Below, one piece after another: positions 41,876 through 50,545 of a DNA stretch of 64,000 bases. The translations under genes and the position numbers were made by a program. Below the pieces are notes generated by a model that saw only the letters and a list, made by a program, of their open reading frames with translations, had not been told where the DNA came from and searched no databases. Position 1 is the first letter of the stretch, and each line of letters starts with the position of its first letter. The DNA comes from Pseudolachnospira sp051055405 (GTDB lineage: Bacteria; Bacillota; Clostridia; Lachnospirales; Lachnospiraceae): NCBI RefSeq assembly GCF_051055405.1, contig NZ_CP167068.1, forward strand, positions 620,001 to 684,000, read 5' to 3'.

Positions 41876-43234
41876 ATGAAAATCATCATCATGGGAAGCG
41901 GAAAAGTAGGGCATAAATTGGTGGAGCAGCTGGGGCAGGAGGGCCATGATATCGTGGTCATCGACAGCAACCCCGCCGCCCTTCAATCCTTGGCGGATAC
42001 CGAGGACGTTATGTGTGTGGAAGGAAACGCCATTGATTATCAGGTGCAGCGAGAGGCGGGGATTTCCGAAGCAGACCTGGTGATTGCCTGTACGGATGGA
42101 GATGAAATGAATATGCTCTGTTGTCTCCTTGCGAGAAAGCATGGCGCGGCCCGCACCATCGCGAGGGTACGGAAACCGGAATATTATGATCAGCTTCCCT
42201 TTATTCGTGAAGAAATGGGGTTAAGTTTTGCCATTAACCCGGAGCGCGCTTCCGCGGATATGATTGCCCGCGTGCTAATCTTTCCGGCGGCTACCAGTAT
42301 CGAGCCTTTTGCCAAAGGCCGGGTGGAGCTGATGGAGTTTCCGCTGGAACAAGGGAATGCTTTGATTGGCAAATCCCTGGTGGAAATCAACCAGCGATTT
42401 AGTTTTCGTATCCTGATCTGCGCGGTGCAGCGTGGGCAGGAGGTGTTTATCCCCGGCGGAAGCGACGTGCTGGAACTGGGGGATCGGATTCACATCGTTT
42501 CTTCCCATGATGAACTGCAGGGCTTTTTCAAGGAGATCGATTTGTTTCGCAGCAGCGTAAAAGACGTGATGATCGTAGGCGGAGGAAAGATTTCTTATTA
42601 CCTGGCCAAGCGTCTTTTGTATCAGGGAATGCGGGTAAAAATTATCGAGCAGAACATGGAACGCTGCCGAGAGCTTTGCGAGCAGCTTCCTGCGGCTACC
42701 ATCGTTCATGGCGACGGCAGTCATGAAGATCTTTTACAGGAAGAGGGCATTCGGGATGTGGACGCTTTTGTGGCGATGACGGGTATGGACGAGATCAATG
42801 CGATTTTGTCCCTCTACGCAAACACTCACAAGGTTTCCAAAATTATTACCAAAGTGACGCAGCTTTCCTTTACGGATATGCTGGAAACCATCGGAATTCA
42901 GACCACGGTTTCTCCGAAAGAAGTGACGGCCAATCAGATTTTACGCTATGTACGGGCGATCTCCGCTTCCGTGGAGGACAACAGTGTGGAATCCCTAAGC
43001 CGCATGATCGGAGGCAGGCTGGAGGCTTTGGAGTTTTATGTGGAAAAGAAATCTCCTTTTACAGGGATTCCTCTGAGAGATCTTTCGATTCAGTCCGGTT
43101 TTCTGGTCGCCTGTATCGTTCGGGGAGGAGACCTGATTATTCCGGGCGGAAATGATACAATCGAAGAGGATGACGCGGTGATTGTGGTAACCACGAGGCC
43201 TCATGTGAAATCCCTTTACGAGATGTTAGCATAG
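41876..43234 (+). CDS. trkA: Trk potassium-uptake regulatory protein TrkA
   Basis: A 452-residue cytoplasmic gating subunit of the Trk potassium channel. It has two tandem RCK units: each begins with a Rossmann NAD/ATP-binding fold (MKIIIMGSGKVGHKLVEQL near residue 1 and VMIVGGGKISYYLAKRLL near residue 225) and ends with a TrkA_C domain. Nucleotide binding opens or closes the TrkH pore. Start: ATG at 41876 with GGGAGAA upstream; the in-frame ATG at 41855 lacks a site. The trkH gene follows 11 bp later. Confidence 0.95.
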   Translation: MKIIIMGSGKVGHKLVEQLGQEGHDIVVIDSNPAALQSLADTEDVMCVEGNAIDYQVQREAGISEADLVIACTDGDEMNMLCCLLARKHGAARTIARVRKPEYYDQLPFIREEMGLSFAINPERASADMIARVLIFPAATSIEPFAKGRVELMEFPLEQGNALIGKSLVEINQRFSFRILICAVQRGQEVFIPGGSDVLELGDRIHIVSSHDELQGFFKEIDLFRSSVKDVMIVGGGKISYYLAKRLLYQGMRVKIIEQNMERCRELCEQLPAATIVHGDGSHEDLLQEEGIRDVDAFVAMTGMDEINAILSLYANTHKVSKIITKVTQLSFTDMLETIGIQTTVSPKEVTANQILRYVRAISASVEDNSVESLSRMIGGRLEALEFYVEKKSPFTGIPLRDLSIQSGFLVACIVRGGDLIIPGGNDTIEEDDAVIVVTTRPHVKSLYEMLA

Positions 43235-43245
43235 GGGAGACGGAT

Positions 43246-44691
43246 ATGAATAATAAAATGATTCGCTATATCCTCTATAAATTGATAGGGGTAGAAGGCA
43301 TCATGCTGCTGATCCCGATGGCAGTTGCGATCTTATATGGCGAGAGCTCTTACCTGTCATTTTTGATCGTGGCGGCGGTCTTGATTGCTTTGAGCCTAAC
43401 TTTGGGGGCAAAGAAACCGGAAAATCCAGTCATCTATGCCAAAGAAGGATTCTTTATTGTGGGATTGACCTGGGTCATCTGGTCTGTATTTGGGGCGCTG
43501 CCCTTTGTGATCAGCGGAGCAATTCCCAATTTTATAGACGCTTTTTTTGAGACGGTGTCTGGTTTTACCACCACTGGATCAACCATTTTAGCGGAAATTG
43601 AGACGCTGCCGAAAGGTATTTTATTCTGGAGAAGTTTTACTCACTGGATCGGCGGCATGGGCGTGTTGGTTTTTGTGCTGGCCATCATTCCGCTGGCGGA
43701 CAAGCGTTCCATGTATCTGATGCGGGCGGAGGTTCCGGGGCCGACGGTGGGGAAACTGGTGCCTCGAACCATGGGAACCGCAAAGATTCTATATGCGATT
43801 TATATTGGCCTGACGTTTTTGCAGGTGATCCTTTTGATGTTTGGCGGATTGTCTTTGTACGATGCGTTGGTGCATGCCTTTGGTACGGCCGGTACCGGCG
43901 GATTCAGCGTGTACAATGCCAGCATTGCCGCTTACAACAGCGCCTATGTGGACGGCGTGATCACCATCTTTATGATTCTGTTTGGCGTCAATTTTAACCT
44001 GTTTTATCTAATGATCGCTAAGAAATTTGCCCAGGCCTTTAAAAATACCGAGCTGTGGACCTACCTGGGTATCATTGCTTCTTCGATTTTGATAATTACG
44101 ATCAATATTTACCACCTTTATGGAACGGTGACAGCTTCGTTCCGCCATGCCTCTTTCCAGGTGGCTTCGATTATCACAACCACGGGTTATGCGACGGCAG
44201 ACTTTGCCACCTGGCCGTATTTATCCCAGATGATCTTGCTCTTGCTGATGGTTTTGGGGGCCTGCGCCGGATCTACTGGCGGCGGTATAAAGATTGCCCG
44301 CGTGGTGCTGATGGTAAAATCCATCCGCAGAGAATTGAAGCGGCTGGTGCATCCCCGCTCGGTCAACGTGGTGCGCATGGACGGGAAGACGGTGGAAGAG
44401 GAGACGATACAGGGTGTACATACCTATCTGCTGTTTTATATGGTGATTTTATTCGTCTCGATTCTTTTGGTTTCCTTTAACAGTTTGGATGTGAGCACGA
44501 CGATTTCGTCGGTGATTTCCTGCCTCAATAACATTGGGCCAGGCTTAGGTGAGATCACGGGGCCTACGGGAAACTTCTCCACGCTGTCGTTTTTCTCCAA
44601 GATTGTTCTGAGTTTGGATATGCTGATCGGCCGATTGGAAATCTTCCCGATTTTACTGCTGGCCATGCCTTCGTTGTGGAAAAAGAAATAG
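43246..44691 (+). CDS. trkH: Trk potassium-uptake channel TrkH
   Basis: A 481-residue potassium channel of the TrkH/KtrB superfamily. Four membrane-pore-membrane units are visible through their filter glycines: SGFTTTGSTIL, FGTAGTGGFSVYN, ASIITTTGYATADF and ISCLNNIGPGLGEI. RSFTHWIGGMGVLVF is a further family stretch. It takes up potassium across the membrane with TrkA as its regulatory partner, and the two genes are 11 bp apart. Two terminators follow. Confidence 0.95.
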   Translation: MNNKMIRYILYKLIGVEGIMLLIPMAVAILYGESSYLSFLIVAAVLIALSLTLGAKKPENPVIYAKEGFFIVGLTWVIWSVFGALPFVISGAIPNFIDAFFETVSGFTTTGSTILAEIETLPKGILFWRSFTHWIGGMGVLVFVLAIIPLADKRSMYLMRAEVPGPTVGKLVPRTMGTAKILYAIYIGLTFLQVILLMFGGLSLYDALVHAFGTAGTGGFSVYNASIAAYNSAYVDGVITIFMILFGVNFNLFYLMIAKKFAQAFKNTELWTYLGIIASSILIITINIYHLYGTVTASFRHASFQVASIITTTGYATADFATWPYLSQMILLLLMVLGACAGSTGGGIKIARVVLMVKSIRRELKRLVHPRSVNVVRMDGKTVEEETIQGVHTYLLFYMVILFVSILLVSFNSLDVSTTISSVISCLNNIGPGLGEITGPTGNFSTLSFFSKIVLSLDMLIGRLEIFPILLLAMPSLWKKK

Positions 44692-44697
44692 AAAAGT

Positions 44698-44814
44698 CCG
44701 CGGCTTCCTATGTGACAATCTGTCCAAGGAGCCGCGGCTTCTTTGTTGTATCATTTCGACTGACGTCTTGATGGCACTATTGTACTATAAGGAAGGAGGA
44801 TATCTTCCTTTTTT
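44698..44814 (+). terminator. Two terminators after trkH
   Basis: The first is CCGCGGCT (44698-44705) with its complement (44730-44737), followed by CTTCTTTGTTG. The second is AAGGAAG (44789-44795) with 44804-44810, followed by Ts. The second points along the plus strand, so it backs up the first and shields the convergent M24 gene. Confidence 0.7.
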
Positions 44815-44831
44815 GCGTAGCCGCGGGCGCT

Positions 44832-46067
44832 TTACTTTGCCCAGAGAATGGTATCCGGCGCGTGGGTAAAGGCTTCGTGGCCGGTTTCTGTGACGGCGAA
44901 AGTATCTTCGATGTTAAAGCCTCCGCAAACAGCCGCGTTTGCGACGCCAGAGTAAGGCGTTTCTACGCAGAAAACCATGCCCGGTTCAAAGGTCATCTCG
45001 CCGCGGTCGCGGGAGATCGTCGGATATTCCTCCGCATGGAAGCCGCAGCCGATGGAGTGGCCCATATTGCCGCGCGGATACTTGGGAATCAGCGGGGATT
45101 TTTCCACTTCATTGCGGACCGCCCAATAAAGATCGCTGATTTTTACGCCGGGAGCCAGCATATCTACACCGATGCGGAAGGCTTTGTAGAGGGTTTCATA
45201 CAATTCCTGAACTTTATCGTCCGCATCGCCGCCTACCGCGAAGGTGCGGGCGATATCCGAGGAATGCTCCATATACCGGAAGCCTGCGTCCAATTTGATA
45301 ATGTCTCCTTTTTGGAGGATGTATCCGCGGGGCATTCCGGAAAGCCCATAATATTCTCCCTGAGAGGTCAAAAATACATGGCGGCGGCTCAGGATACCGT
45401 GCTCCAAGTTCAGTTTGGAAGAATAGTAGACATAAAGTGCGTCAATTTTCCAGGCGGGCATACCGGGTTTGATATCTTCCGCCATCATTTCATAGACTTT
45501 TTCCGCTTCTTGAGCGGCGATCCGGAGCATATCGATCTCCCAGGGGGTCTTGAAAATCCGTACGTCCAGCATCATCTGGGCGCAGTCGGCGAAATGGCTT
45601 TCCGGAATCTTTGAGGTCAAATAATCCCAGAAACGTTTGGAGACGATGCCGGTATTGATTCCGACTTTACCCTGGAGTGTGCGGCTGGTTAAGATATCGG
45701 CCACGATACCGGCGGCGCCGTCCGGGTCTACGATGGTGCCCTTTTCGTCGCGAGAGGCTTCGGTTCCGTCGTCGATGAAAACCCAGGAGCGGACCTCGCG
45801 GACTTCTACCTCATCCGGAGTCAGGCTGTAGGCAGCTTCGCTTTCCAGCGTGCTGACGATCAGGATGGCGTCTCCCTCGGCAGGCACAAGGGTCACGGCG
45901 CTGGGCATCAGCGGCATGTAGCCAGTGGCATAGAAGGTGTCTTGGACGTGAGTCAAAACCAGATATTCAAAGCCTTGTTTTTGCATGGCGGCCTGAATAC
46001 GTCCAATCATGGTTTTATGGTCTCTTTTGGCCAGAATAGGCGGTAAACATTTTTCAAATTTATACAT
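44832..46067 (-). CDS. M24-family metallopeptidase (creatinase/Xaa-Pro type)
   Basis: A 411-residue protein with an N-terminal creatinase-like domain (residues 1-170) and a C-terminal pita-bread M24 domain. The five metal ligands are in order: Asp in IIKLDAGFRY, Asp in SSDIARTFAV, His in NMGHSIGCGF, Glu in VFCVETPY and Glu in GGFNIEDT. Such proteins cleave X-Pro dipeptides or hydrolyse small C-N bonds as in creatinase. As the last gene of the APC-RidA-aminotransferase unit it may free the amino acid substrate. A 16-bp hairpin separates it from the preceding gene. Confidence 0.88.
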   Translation of the reverse strand: MYKFEKCLPPILAKRDHKTMIGRIQAAMQKQGFEYLVLTHVQDTFYATGYMPLMPSAVTLVPAEGDAILIVSTLESEAAYSLTPDEVEVREVRSWVFIDDGTEASRDEKGTIVDPDGAAGIVADILTSRTLQGKVGINTGIVSKRFWDYLTSKIPESHFADCAQMMLDVRIFKTPWEIDMLRIAAQEAEKVYEMMAEDIKPGMPAWKIDALYVYYSSKLNLEHGILSRRHVFLTSQGEYYGLSGMPRGYILQKGDIIKLDAGFRYMEHSSDIARTFAVGGDADDKVQELYETLYKAFRIGVDMLAPGVKISDLYWAVRNEVEKSPLIPKYPRGNMGHSIGCGFHAEEYPTISRDRGEMTFEPGMVFCVETPYSGVANAAVCGGFNIEDTFAVTETGHEAFTHAPDTILWAK

Positions 46068-46098
46068 AATGCGTTCCCCTTTATTGAATTCGGATACC

Positions 46099-46136
46099 TT
46101 TTGTTGACGAGAGCGTGTATGCTCTCGTCAACAAAA
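46099..46136. repeat. Perfect 16-bp hairpin between the class V aminotransferase and M24 genes
   Basis: TTTTGTTGACGAGAGC (46099-46114) pairs exactly with 46121-46136 around GTGTAT. On the minus strand the T-run lies before the stem and As follow it, so it is not a normal terminator. It may stabilise or process the operon mRNA. A near copy of its right half, GCGTGTATGCTCTTGTCAA, occurs at about 37957-37975. Confidence 0.75.
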
Positions 46137-46141
46137 AATGA

Positions 46142-47317
46142 TTACTTATTTTCGCCCTTACAGAAAATCTCGCGCATCGCTTCTAAAAATACGTCCATAT
46201 TTTCTTTTGTATTGAAGAGAGCGATGGTGATGCGGATATAGCCGTCGCGCAAGGTGGCGTGGATATTGTATTTCGCAAAGGTCTCCCGCACTTTGGCAGT
46301 CATGCTTTTCGGATATAAGATCGCGATCAACCCGGACAGACGGGCGGGATCGTCTGGGGTGATCACATCTACCGGCATATCTTTTAATCCCTGGCGGGTA
46401 TAGCGGTCCAATTCCAGGACATGCTTTTCAATCTCCTCCATCCCCAGTTCCAAGATCAGCCCGACGCCGATACCGATGGATTCGATGGCATAGGTACACT
46501 GGCTTCCTGCTTCCAGCCGCTGTGCGGTGTCAAGGAAATGAACCTCGCTGAAGTCCGTAGTCACATCAGGGGCAAGAACATGGCTGACAGCGCTTTGATA
46601 GCCTGCGGTGGGCGGGTAAATATCCTGAATAATGCGAGGATTGCAGTAGACGAAAGCAGCGCCCCAGGTTCCCATCAACGCTTTAAAGCCGCCGCAGGGA
46701 AGATAATCGATGCAGCATTCCTGGACATCGATGCCAAGACGGCCAAGGCCCTGAAAACCGTCGACAACAAAGGCAATCCCCCGCTTCCGGCACTCCTGAC
46801 CTAATGCCTTTAGGTCGGCATAGTATCCCCAGCCAGACTGAACCATGGAGAGGGCCAGCACACGGGTATTTTCGTCCATCATGGCGATTAGGTCCCCGGC
46901 GGGAATCTGGCCTCTGGTGGTTTTATATACCTTAAGGTCGAACCCACGCTGCTTGTGAGCGTTGATCCAAGGGTAAATGGTATTGGGAAAATCAGAATCT
47001 ACAATGATCGCGTTGGTGCCAGGGCCGAGAGGAGCATATCCCATGGCAAAGGTAGAAAGACTTTCCGTAACATTCTTCTCAAAGGTGATTTCTTCCGGCT
47101 TCGCATGAATCATCTGCGCCACGTTTTGCTTTGTCATCTGGCGCTTTGCCAGCAAATCTGCTTTGATGGATTCATTATAGGAGGCCACATAGTCGTCCAT
47201 AAAGCGGCGGCAGGCGTCCTTGACCCGCTCTGGGGGCATCCCTACCAGGCTGGAATTTAAATAGACGTGATCGCCCATATAGCCAAATTCTTTTTGAATC
47301 AAATTCTTATCTAACAT
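46142..47317 (-). CDS. Class V aminotransferase-fold PLP enzyme
   Basis: A 391-residue PLP enzyme of the class V group (cysteine desulfurase, isopenicillin epimerase and serine aminotransferase relatives). The PLP-binding Asp is in AFVVDGFQGLG and the Schiff-base lysine in YLPCGGFKALMG. An N-terminal YLNSSLVGMPP segment is typical of the isopenicillin-epimerase-like branch. The reaction could be transamination, beta-elimination or desulfuration; the missing catalytic cysteine loop of IscS argues against a Fe-S role. It is the third gene of the unit, after RidA, which detoxifies the imines such enzymes release. Confidence 0.85.
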   Translation of the reverse strand: MLDKNLIQKEFGYMGDHVYLNSSLVGMPPERVKDACRRFMDDYVASYNESIKADLLAKRQMTKQNVAQMIHAKPEEITFEKNVTESLSTFAMGYAPLGPGTNAIIVDSDFPNTIYPWINAHKQRGFDLKVYKTTRGQIPAGDLIAMMDENTRVLALSMVQSGWGYYADLKALGQECRKRGIAFVVDGFQGLGRLGIDVQECCIDYLPCGGFKALMGTWGAAFVYCNPRIIQDIYPPTAGYQSAVSHVLAPDVTTDFSEVHFLDTAQRLEAGSQCTYAIESIGIGVGLILELGMEEIEKHVLELDRYTRQGLKDMPVDVITPDDPARLSGLIAILYPKSMTAKVRETFAKYNIHATLRDGYIRITIALFNTKENMDVFLEAMREIFCKGENK

Positions 47318-47337
47318 TTTTTACTCCTTATCTTGCT

Positions 47338-47724
47338 TTAAATTTCACGCCGGAGCGCCATCACCTCGATCTCCACCAGCATATTGCGCAAAACAGCGCC
47401 GACCGTGGTACGGGCGGGACAGGGGGCGGGCATGATTTCTTGATATACCTGATTCATCCGCTGAAAATCATTGAGATCGGTCAAATATACCGTACAGCGA
47501 ACCGCGTCGGCAAGAGAACTGCCTGCCGCTTCCAGAATCCGGCGGACATTCTCCAGGCAAAGGCGGGTCTGCTCCTCGATATCCGCTCCCATCTGTCCTG
47601 TGGCCGGATCGACGCCGCGTTGGCCGGCCACAAAGAGATAAGGGCCGGCGGCAATGGCCTGAGAATAGGGGCCGGCAGGCTTTGGAGCTTCGTTACAGAT
47701 AATTTGTACTTTTTCTTGTCCCAT
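47338..47724 (-). CDS. RidA-family enamine/imine deaminase
   Basis: A 128-residue RidA (YjgF/YER057c/UK114) protein, a homotrimer that hydrolyses reactive 2-aminoacrylate and related imines to 2-oxoacids and ammonia. The catalytic arginine sits in PCPARTTVGAV near residue 103, and N-terminal GPYSQAIAAGPYLFVAGQ is characteristic. Its place between an APC permease and a PLP enzyme suggests that a serine-, cysteine- or threonine-like substrate yields an imine in this pathway. GGGGAGGAAA precedes the ATG. Confidence 0.93.
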   Translation of the reverse strand: MGQEKVQIICNEAPKPAGPYSQAIAAGPYLFVAGQRGVDPATGQMGADIEEQTRLCLENVRRILEAAGSSLADAVRCTVYLTDLNDFQRMNQVYQEIMPAPCPARTTVGAVLRNMLVEIEVMALRREI

Positions 47725-47740
47725 ATTTTCCTCCCCGGAA

Positions 47741-49120
47741 TTATCTTTCTGCTTCGTCCATCTGGCGGTATTTGGCTTCCTGTTTTTCCCAAGGCTCGTA
47801 TGGGGCGGACATCAAGGCATACAGGTCCACGCCCTGCTTTTGCAGATAGGCCTTACGGATGAAGAAATAGCCAAAGAATACAACCAGGGCGCCGGCTAAG
47901 GTAATCCAAGCCGCCGTGGAAGTGGTGACAAGAAGCGAGTACGCCTCGTAGACGCAGAAAGCCAGCGAAACACCCATGATCGCGTACAGCAGCGGCCGAG
48001 AGAATTTGATCGGCGCATGGCGATAGCTATGAGGGTATTTCTTCGGCAGCTTTAAGACAGGAATAAACTGGCAGACGCCGATGACGATAGCAACGATGGA
48101 GGAAACTCTCATCAAGGTGCCGACCGAGATGCCGAAGACGACCAGAACCATAGCAGGAAGCGACAGGGCGATTACCGCGGCCGGGCACATGCCAAATTTG
48201 TTCTTTTTCAGGAAAAATGCCGGGAATACCTTATCTTTGGCGATAGGTTCCATGCTGGCTGCCGCGCTGTAGAGGTTGCCGTGGATCGTGGTGGCGATGG
48301 CCATGAGAGCGCCAAGAACCATGAACAGGTTATAGAGAGCTCCGGACATATTTGCTTTGGCGATTTCTGCCAGGGAAGAGATCTGAGTTACATCGGCGCA
48401 GCCGACCGTAACCGCGCTCATCAAAATATAGAGGATTCCTACGATTCCGGTAGAAAGGATAAAACTGAGAATGACATTTCGCGCCGGATTTTTGATATCT
48501 TCTGCAATAAACGCGGCGCTGGTACCGCCAGCCAGGCTGGTGGCCATCATGGCGATGGCGGCTCCGAAGGAGCTGAGACCCACCGCTGGGATATCAAAGG
48601 CCTTGCCGATGGTGAAGTATTCCGGGTTGATATGGCCGACGCCGGTCAGAAAGAACGTGAGAAGCCCTACCATAAGCAGGCAGACCATCACATTCTGAAT
48701 CCAGGAGCTGATCTGTAAGCCGCAGCATGCAGTAATCGTAAACAGAATCAGAACAATAATTTTTACCAGCATCGGATTGACCGGCACCATGGCGCAAAAA
48801 TAGGTGGCAAAAGTAGAGGCCAGCATGGCGACGATACAAATGTTAAAAATAAATTTGATTACAATCAGATAACCGGCAAAAGGATTCACCAGGCGCGCCA
48901 TATACATATAAAATCCGGAGCTGGCCGGAATAGAAGCGCTGGGTATAATAGATGGAAGATAGCGGACGATAACCTCAACAATGGCGACAGCGATGGCTAG
49001 AACAATGGCGGCGCCGGCAAATGTACAGGATTCCACTAGAGAGCTAAAGATTCCGGCGCCGACGATGACGCCGATGTTCATACAGGTGACTGTGAACAGA
49101 CTCAGTTTTTTACTTTCCAT
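47741..49120 (-). CDS. APC-family amino-acid permease
   Basis: A 459-residue amino-acid/polyamine/organocation transporter with 12 predicted helices. The first helix carries the unwound glycine motif VGAGIFSS within CMNIGVIVGAGIFSSLVES, and TSLAGGTSAAFIAEDIKNPARN is the conserved loop after helix 6. It probably imports the amino acid handled by the following RidA and class V enzymes. It is the first gene of its unit. Its promoter carries two 14-bp sequences shared with the oxidoreductase operon promoter on the other side of the iclR gene. Confidence 0.9.
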   Translation of the reverse strand: MESKKLSLFTVTCMNIGVIVGAGIFSSLVESCTFAGAAIVLAIAVAIVEVIVRYLPSIIPSASIPASSGFYMYMARLVNPFAGYLIVIKFIFNICIVAMLASTFATYFCAMVPVNPMLVKIIVLILFTITACCGLQISSWIQNVMVCLLMVGLLTFFLTGVGHINPEYFTIGKAFDIPAVGLSSFGAAIAMMATSLAGGTSAAFIAEDIKNPARNVILSFILSTGIVGILYILMSAVTVGCADVTQISSLAEIAKANMSGALYNLFMVLGALMAIATTIHGNLYSAAASMEPIAKDKVFPAFFLKKNKFGMCPAAVIALSLPAMVLVVFGISVGTLMRVSSIVAIVIGVCQFIPVLKLPKKYPHSYRHAPIKFSRPLLYAIMGVSLAFCVYEAYSLLVTTSTAAWITLAGALVVFFGYFFIRKAYLQKQGVDLYALMSAPYEPWEKQEAKYRQMDEAER

Positions 49121-49151
49121 AATTCTCTCCTTTTATGATTGCTGGGCATAG

Positions 49152-49215
49152 AATGAAATGATTATGGAAATTATTATTTCTAAAATAAGTATACATAATT
49201 TCTGGAATAAGTCAA
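49152..49215 (-). promoter_or_regulatory. Promoter of the APC-RidA operon with shared regulatory 14-mers
   Basis: On the minus strand TTGACT (complement 49210-49215), 16 bp, TATACT (complement 49188-49193). The palindrome-like GAAATTATTATTTC (49167-49180) lies just past the start site and AATGAAATGATTAT (49152-49165) next to it. Both 14-mers recur exactly at the oxidoreductase promoter (50208-50280). Confidence 0.7.
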
Positions 49216-49266
49216 CTAATTTTTGCATCGGAATCTAACAAGAAAGAATTTCGCTTGGCGAAATTT

Positions 49267-49311
49267 CCTATAGAATAAAAAAACTGCTGCAAAATAAGTA
49301 GATTGCAGCAG
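49267..49311 (-). terminator. Terminator after the iclR-type gene
   Basis: On the minus strand CTGCTGC (complement 49305-49311) pairs with 49284-49290, followed by seven Ts and the recurrent ATTCTATAGGAAATTTC motif. Confidence 0.85.
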
Positions 49312-49323
49312 GTCTCGAAGCAT

Positions 49324-50100
49324 TTATACAATTTTCAAACGTACCTTGTCCATGGTGGTAAGAATTTCGGAAACCGTTTCTTCCGACATAATAGTATCTA
49401 CCTGATCTTTCGGGATCACAAAGTTCATGCTGCCGATCATCCGCCCGGTGGTATCGTGGAGCGGAAACGCGACATTGGAAAAGCCGTAATAAATTTCTCC
49501 ATCGATCCGGCAATAACCTTTCTTTTTTATACCCCGGACAAAATCCATAATCTCATCTACCGTACAGAGCGTACAGCCCGTTAATGGTGTTAGCGGAACG
49601 GCAGCCAAGAGCTCTTTCGCCAGGTTTTCATCCAAGCTTGACAACAGCAGCCGGCCGGAGGAAGACGCGTAGAGCGGAAGCGTACAGCCGATAATTCGGG
49701 TATTATCCACGATCACATTGGAGGTACCGACGCTGGAATAAACGATCACGGAATCTGTGCCGGAGTAGATCACCAGCGAACAGGGACAGTGAAAACGGCG
49801 CATGTACATAAGAATATAAGGATAATAAGTCTTGAAAAAGTCATGCCGGTTGATGGAATGATAAGCGGTTTGCAGCAGTTTCATCGTAGCAAAATAATGG
49901 CTGGTGTCCGGGTTTTGATCAATATAGCCAAGCTCCTTTAAGGTCTGCAGGATTTTGTGCAGGGTCGGTTTGGCAATGCCGGTCTGAGAATGAATCTCGA
50001 TGGCGCTGACATTGGAAGTATGACGGACAATATATTCGAGAACGGTGAAAGCCTTTTCTACAGAAGCAATCGAGTAATTATTCTCACCAGTGGTATTCAT
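49324..50100 (-). CDS. IclR-family transcriptional regulator
   Basis: A 258-residue IclR-type regulator. The N-terminal winged helix (about residues 10-70: AFTVLEYIVRHTSNVSAIEIHSQTGIAKPTLHKILQTLKELGYI) is followed by the GAF-like effector domain ending near residue 250. IclR proteins act as dimers or tetramers on palindromes and respond to small carboxylates. It is encoded between two metabolic operons that share two 14-bp promoter sequences, so it is the likely common regulator of both. It is transcribed leftward and ends at its own terminator. Confidence 0.92.
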   Translation of the reverse strand: MNTTGENNYSIASVEKAFTVLEYIVRHTSNVSAIEIHSQTGIAKPTLHKILQTLKELGYIDQNPDTSHYFATMKLLQTAYHSINRHDFFKTYYPYILMYMRRFHCPCSLVIYSGTDSVIVYSSVGTSNVIVDNTRIIGCTLPLYASSSGRLLLSSLDENLAKELLAAVPLTPLTGCTLCTVDEIMDFVRGIKKKGYCRIDGEIYYGFSNVAFPLHDTTGRMIGSMNFVIPKDQVDTIMSEETVSEILTTMDKVRLKIV

Positions 50101-50207
50101 GGCAGCTCATCCTTTCTGATTGGCAGTTGATATCATACAGTGTATCACATCATTTATAGAAAAAGCAAGAGAAGAAAATGAATAAATACAGAAAGAAAAT
50201 TTCTAAA

Positions 50208-50280
50208 AATGAAATGATTATAAAAATATGTTGACAATAAAATAGAAACTGATATAATAAAAAATAGAAATTATTATTTC
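50208..50280 (+). promoter_or_regulatory. Promoter of the oxidoreductase operon with shared regulatory 14-mers
   Basis: A consensus promoter, TTGACA (50231-50236), 16 bp and TATAAT (50253-50258). GAAATTATTATTTC (50267-50280) lies just past the start site, exactly as at the APC promoter, and AATGAAATGATTAT (50208-50221) lies upstream of the -35. The placement suits repression by the IclR-type regulator encoded next door. Confidence 0.75.
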
Positions 50281-50320
50281 CAAAAATGCTGGGTAAAGGA
50301 TGAGGATAAGGAGGAGACCT

Positions 50321-50536
50321 GTGTCAAAAAAAGCATGTATCAATAAAGAGTGGTGTAAAAGCTGCGGTTATTGCGTGGTGCAGTGTCCGAAGCAGGCGTT
50401 AAAAATCGGAGAAGAGCTGAATACTGCCGGGTACAGGTACGTCGCATTGGAGGAGGACAAATGTATTGGCTGCGGTATTTGCTACAGCGTTTGTCCGGAT
50501 ATGGTTTTTCGCATCGTGGAAACGGATGCAGAATAG
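50321..50536 (+). CDS. 4Fe-4S ferredoxin subunit of the 2-oxoacid oxidoreductase (delta)
   Basis: A 71-residue protein with two 4Fe-4S clusters: cysteines 12, 15, 18, 22 (CKSCGYCVVQCP) and 48, 51, 54, 58 (CIGCGICYSVCP). It is the KorD/VorD-type electron-transfer subunit that carries electrons from the TPP enzyme to the free ferredoxin pool. The GTG at 50321 is preferred because AGGAGG (50309-50314) is six bases upstream; an ATG at 50300 is in frame but has a weaker site. It is the first gene of the operon, nine bases before the alpha subunit. Confidence 0.9.
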   Translation: MSKKACINKEWCKSCGYCVVQCPKQALKIGEELNTAGYRYVALEEDKCIGCGICYSVCPDMVFRIVETDAE

Positions 50537-50545
50537 GAGGAAGGT

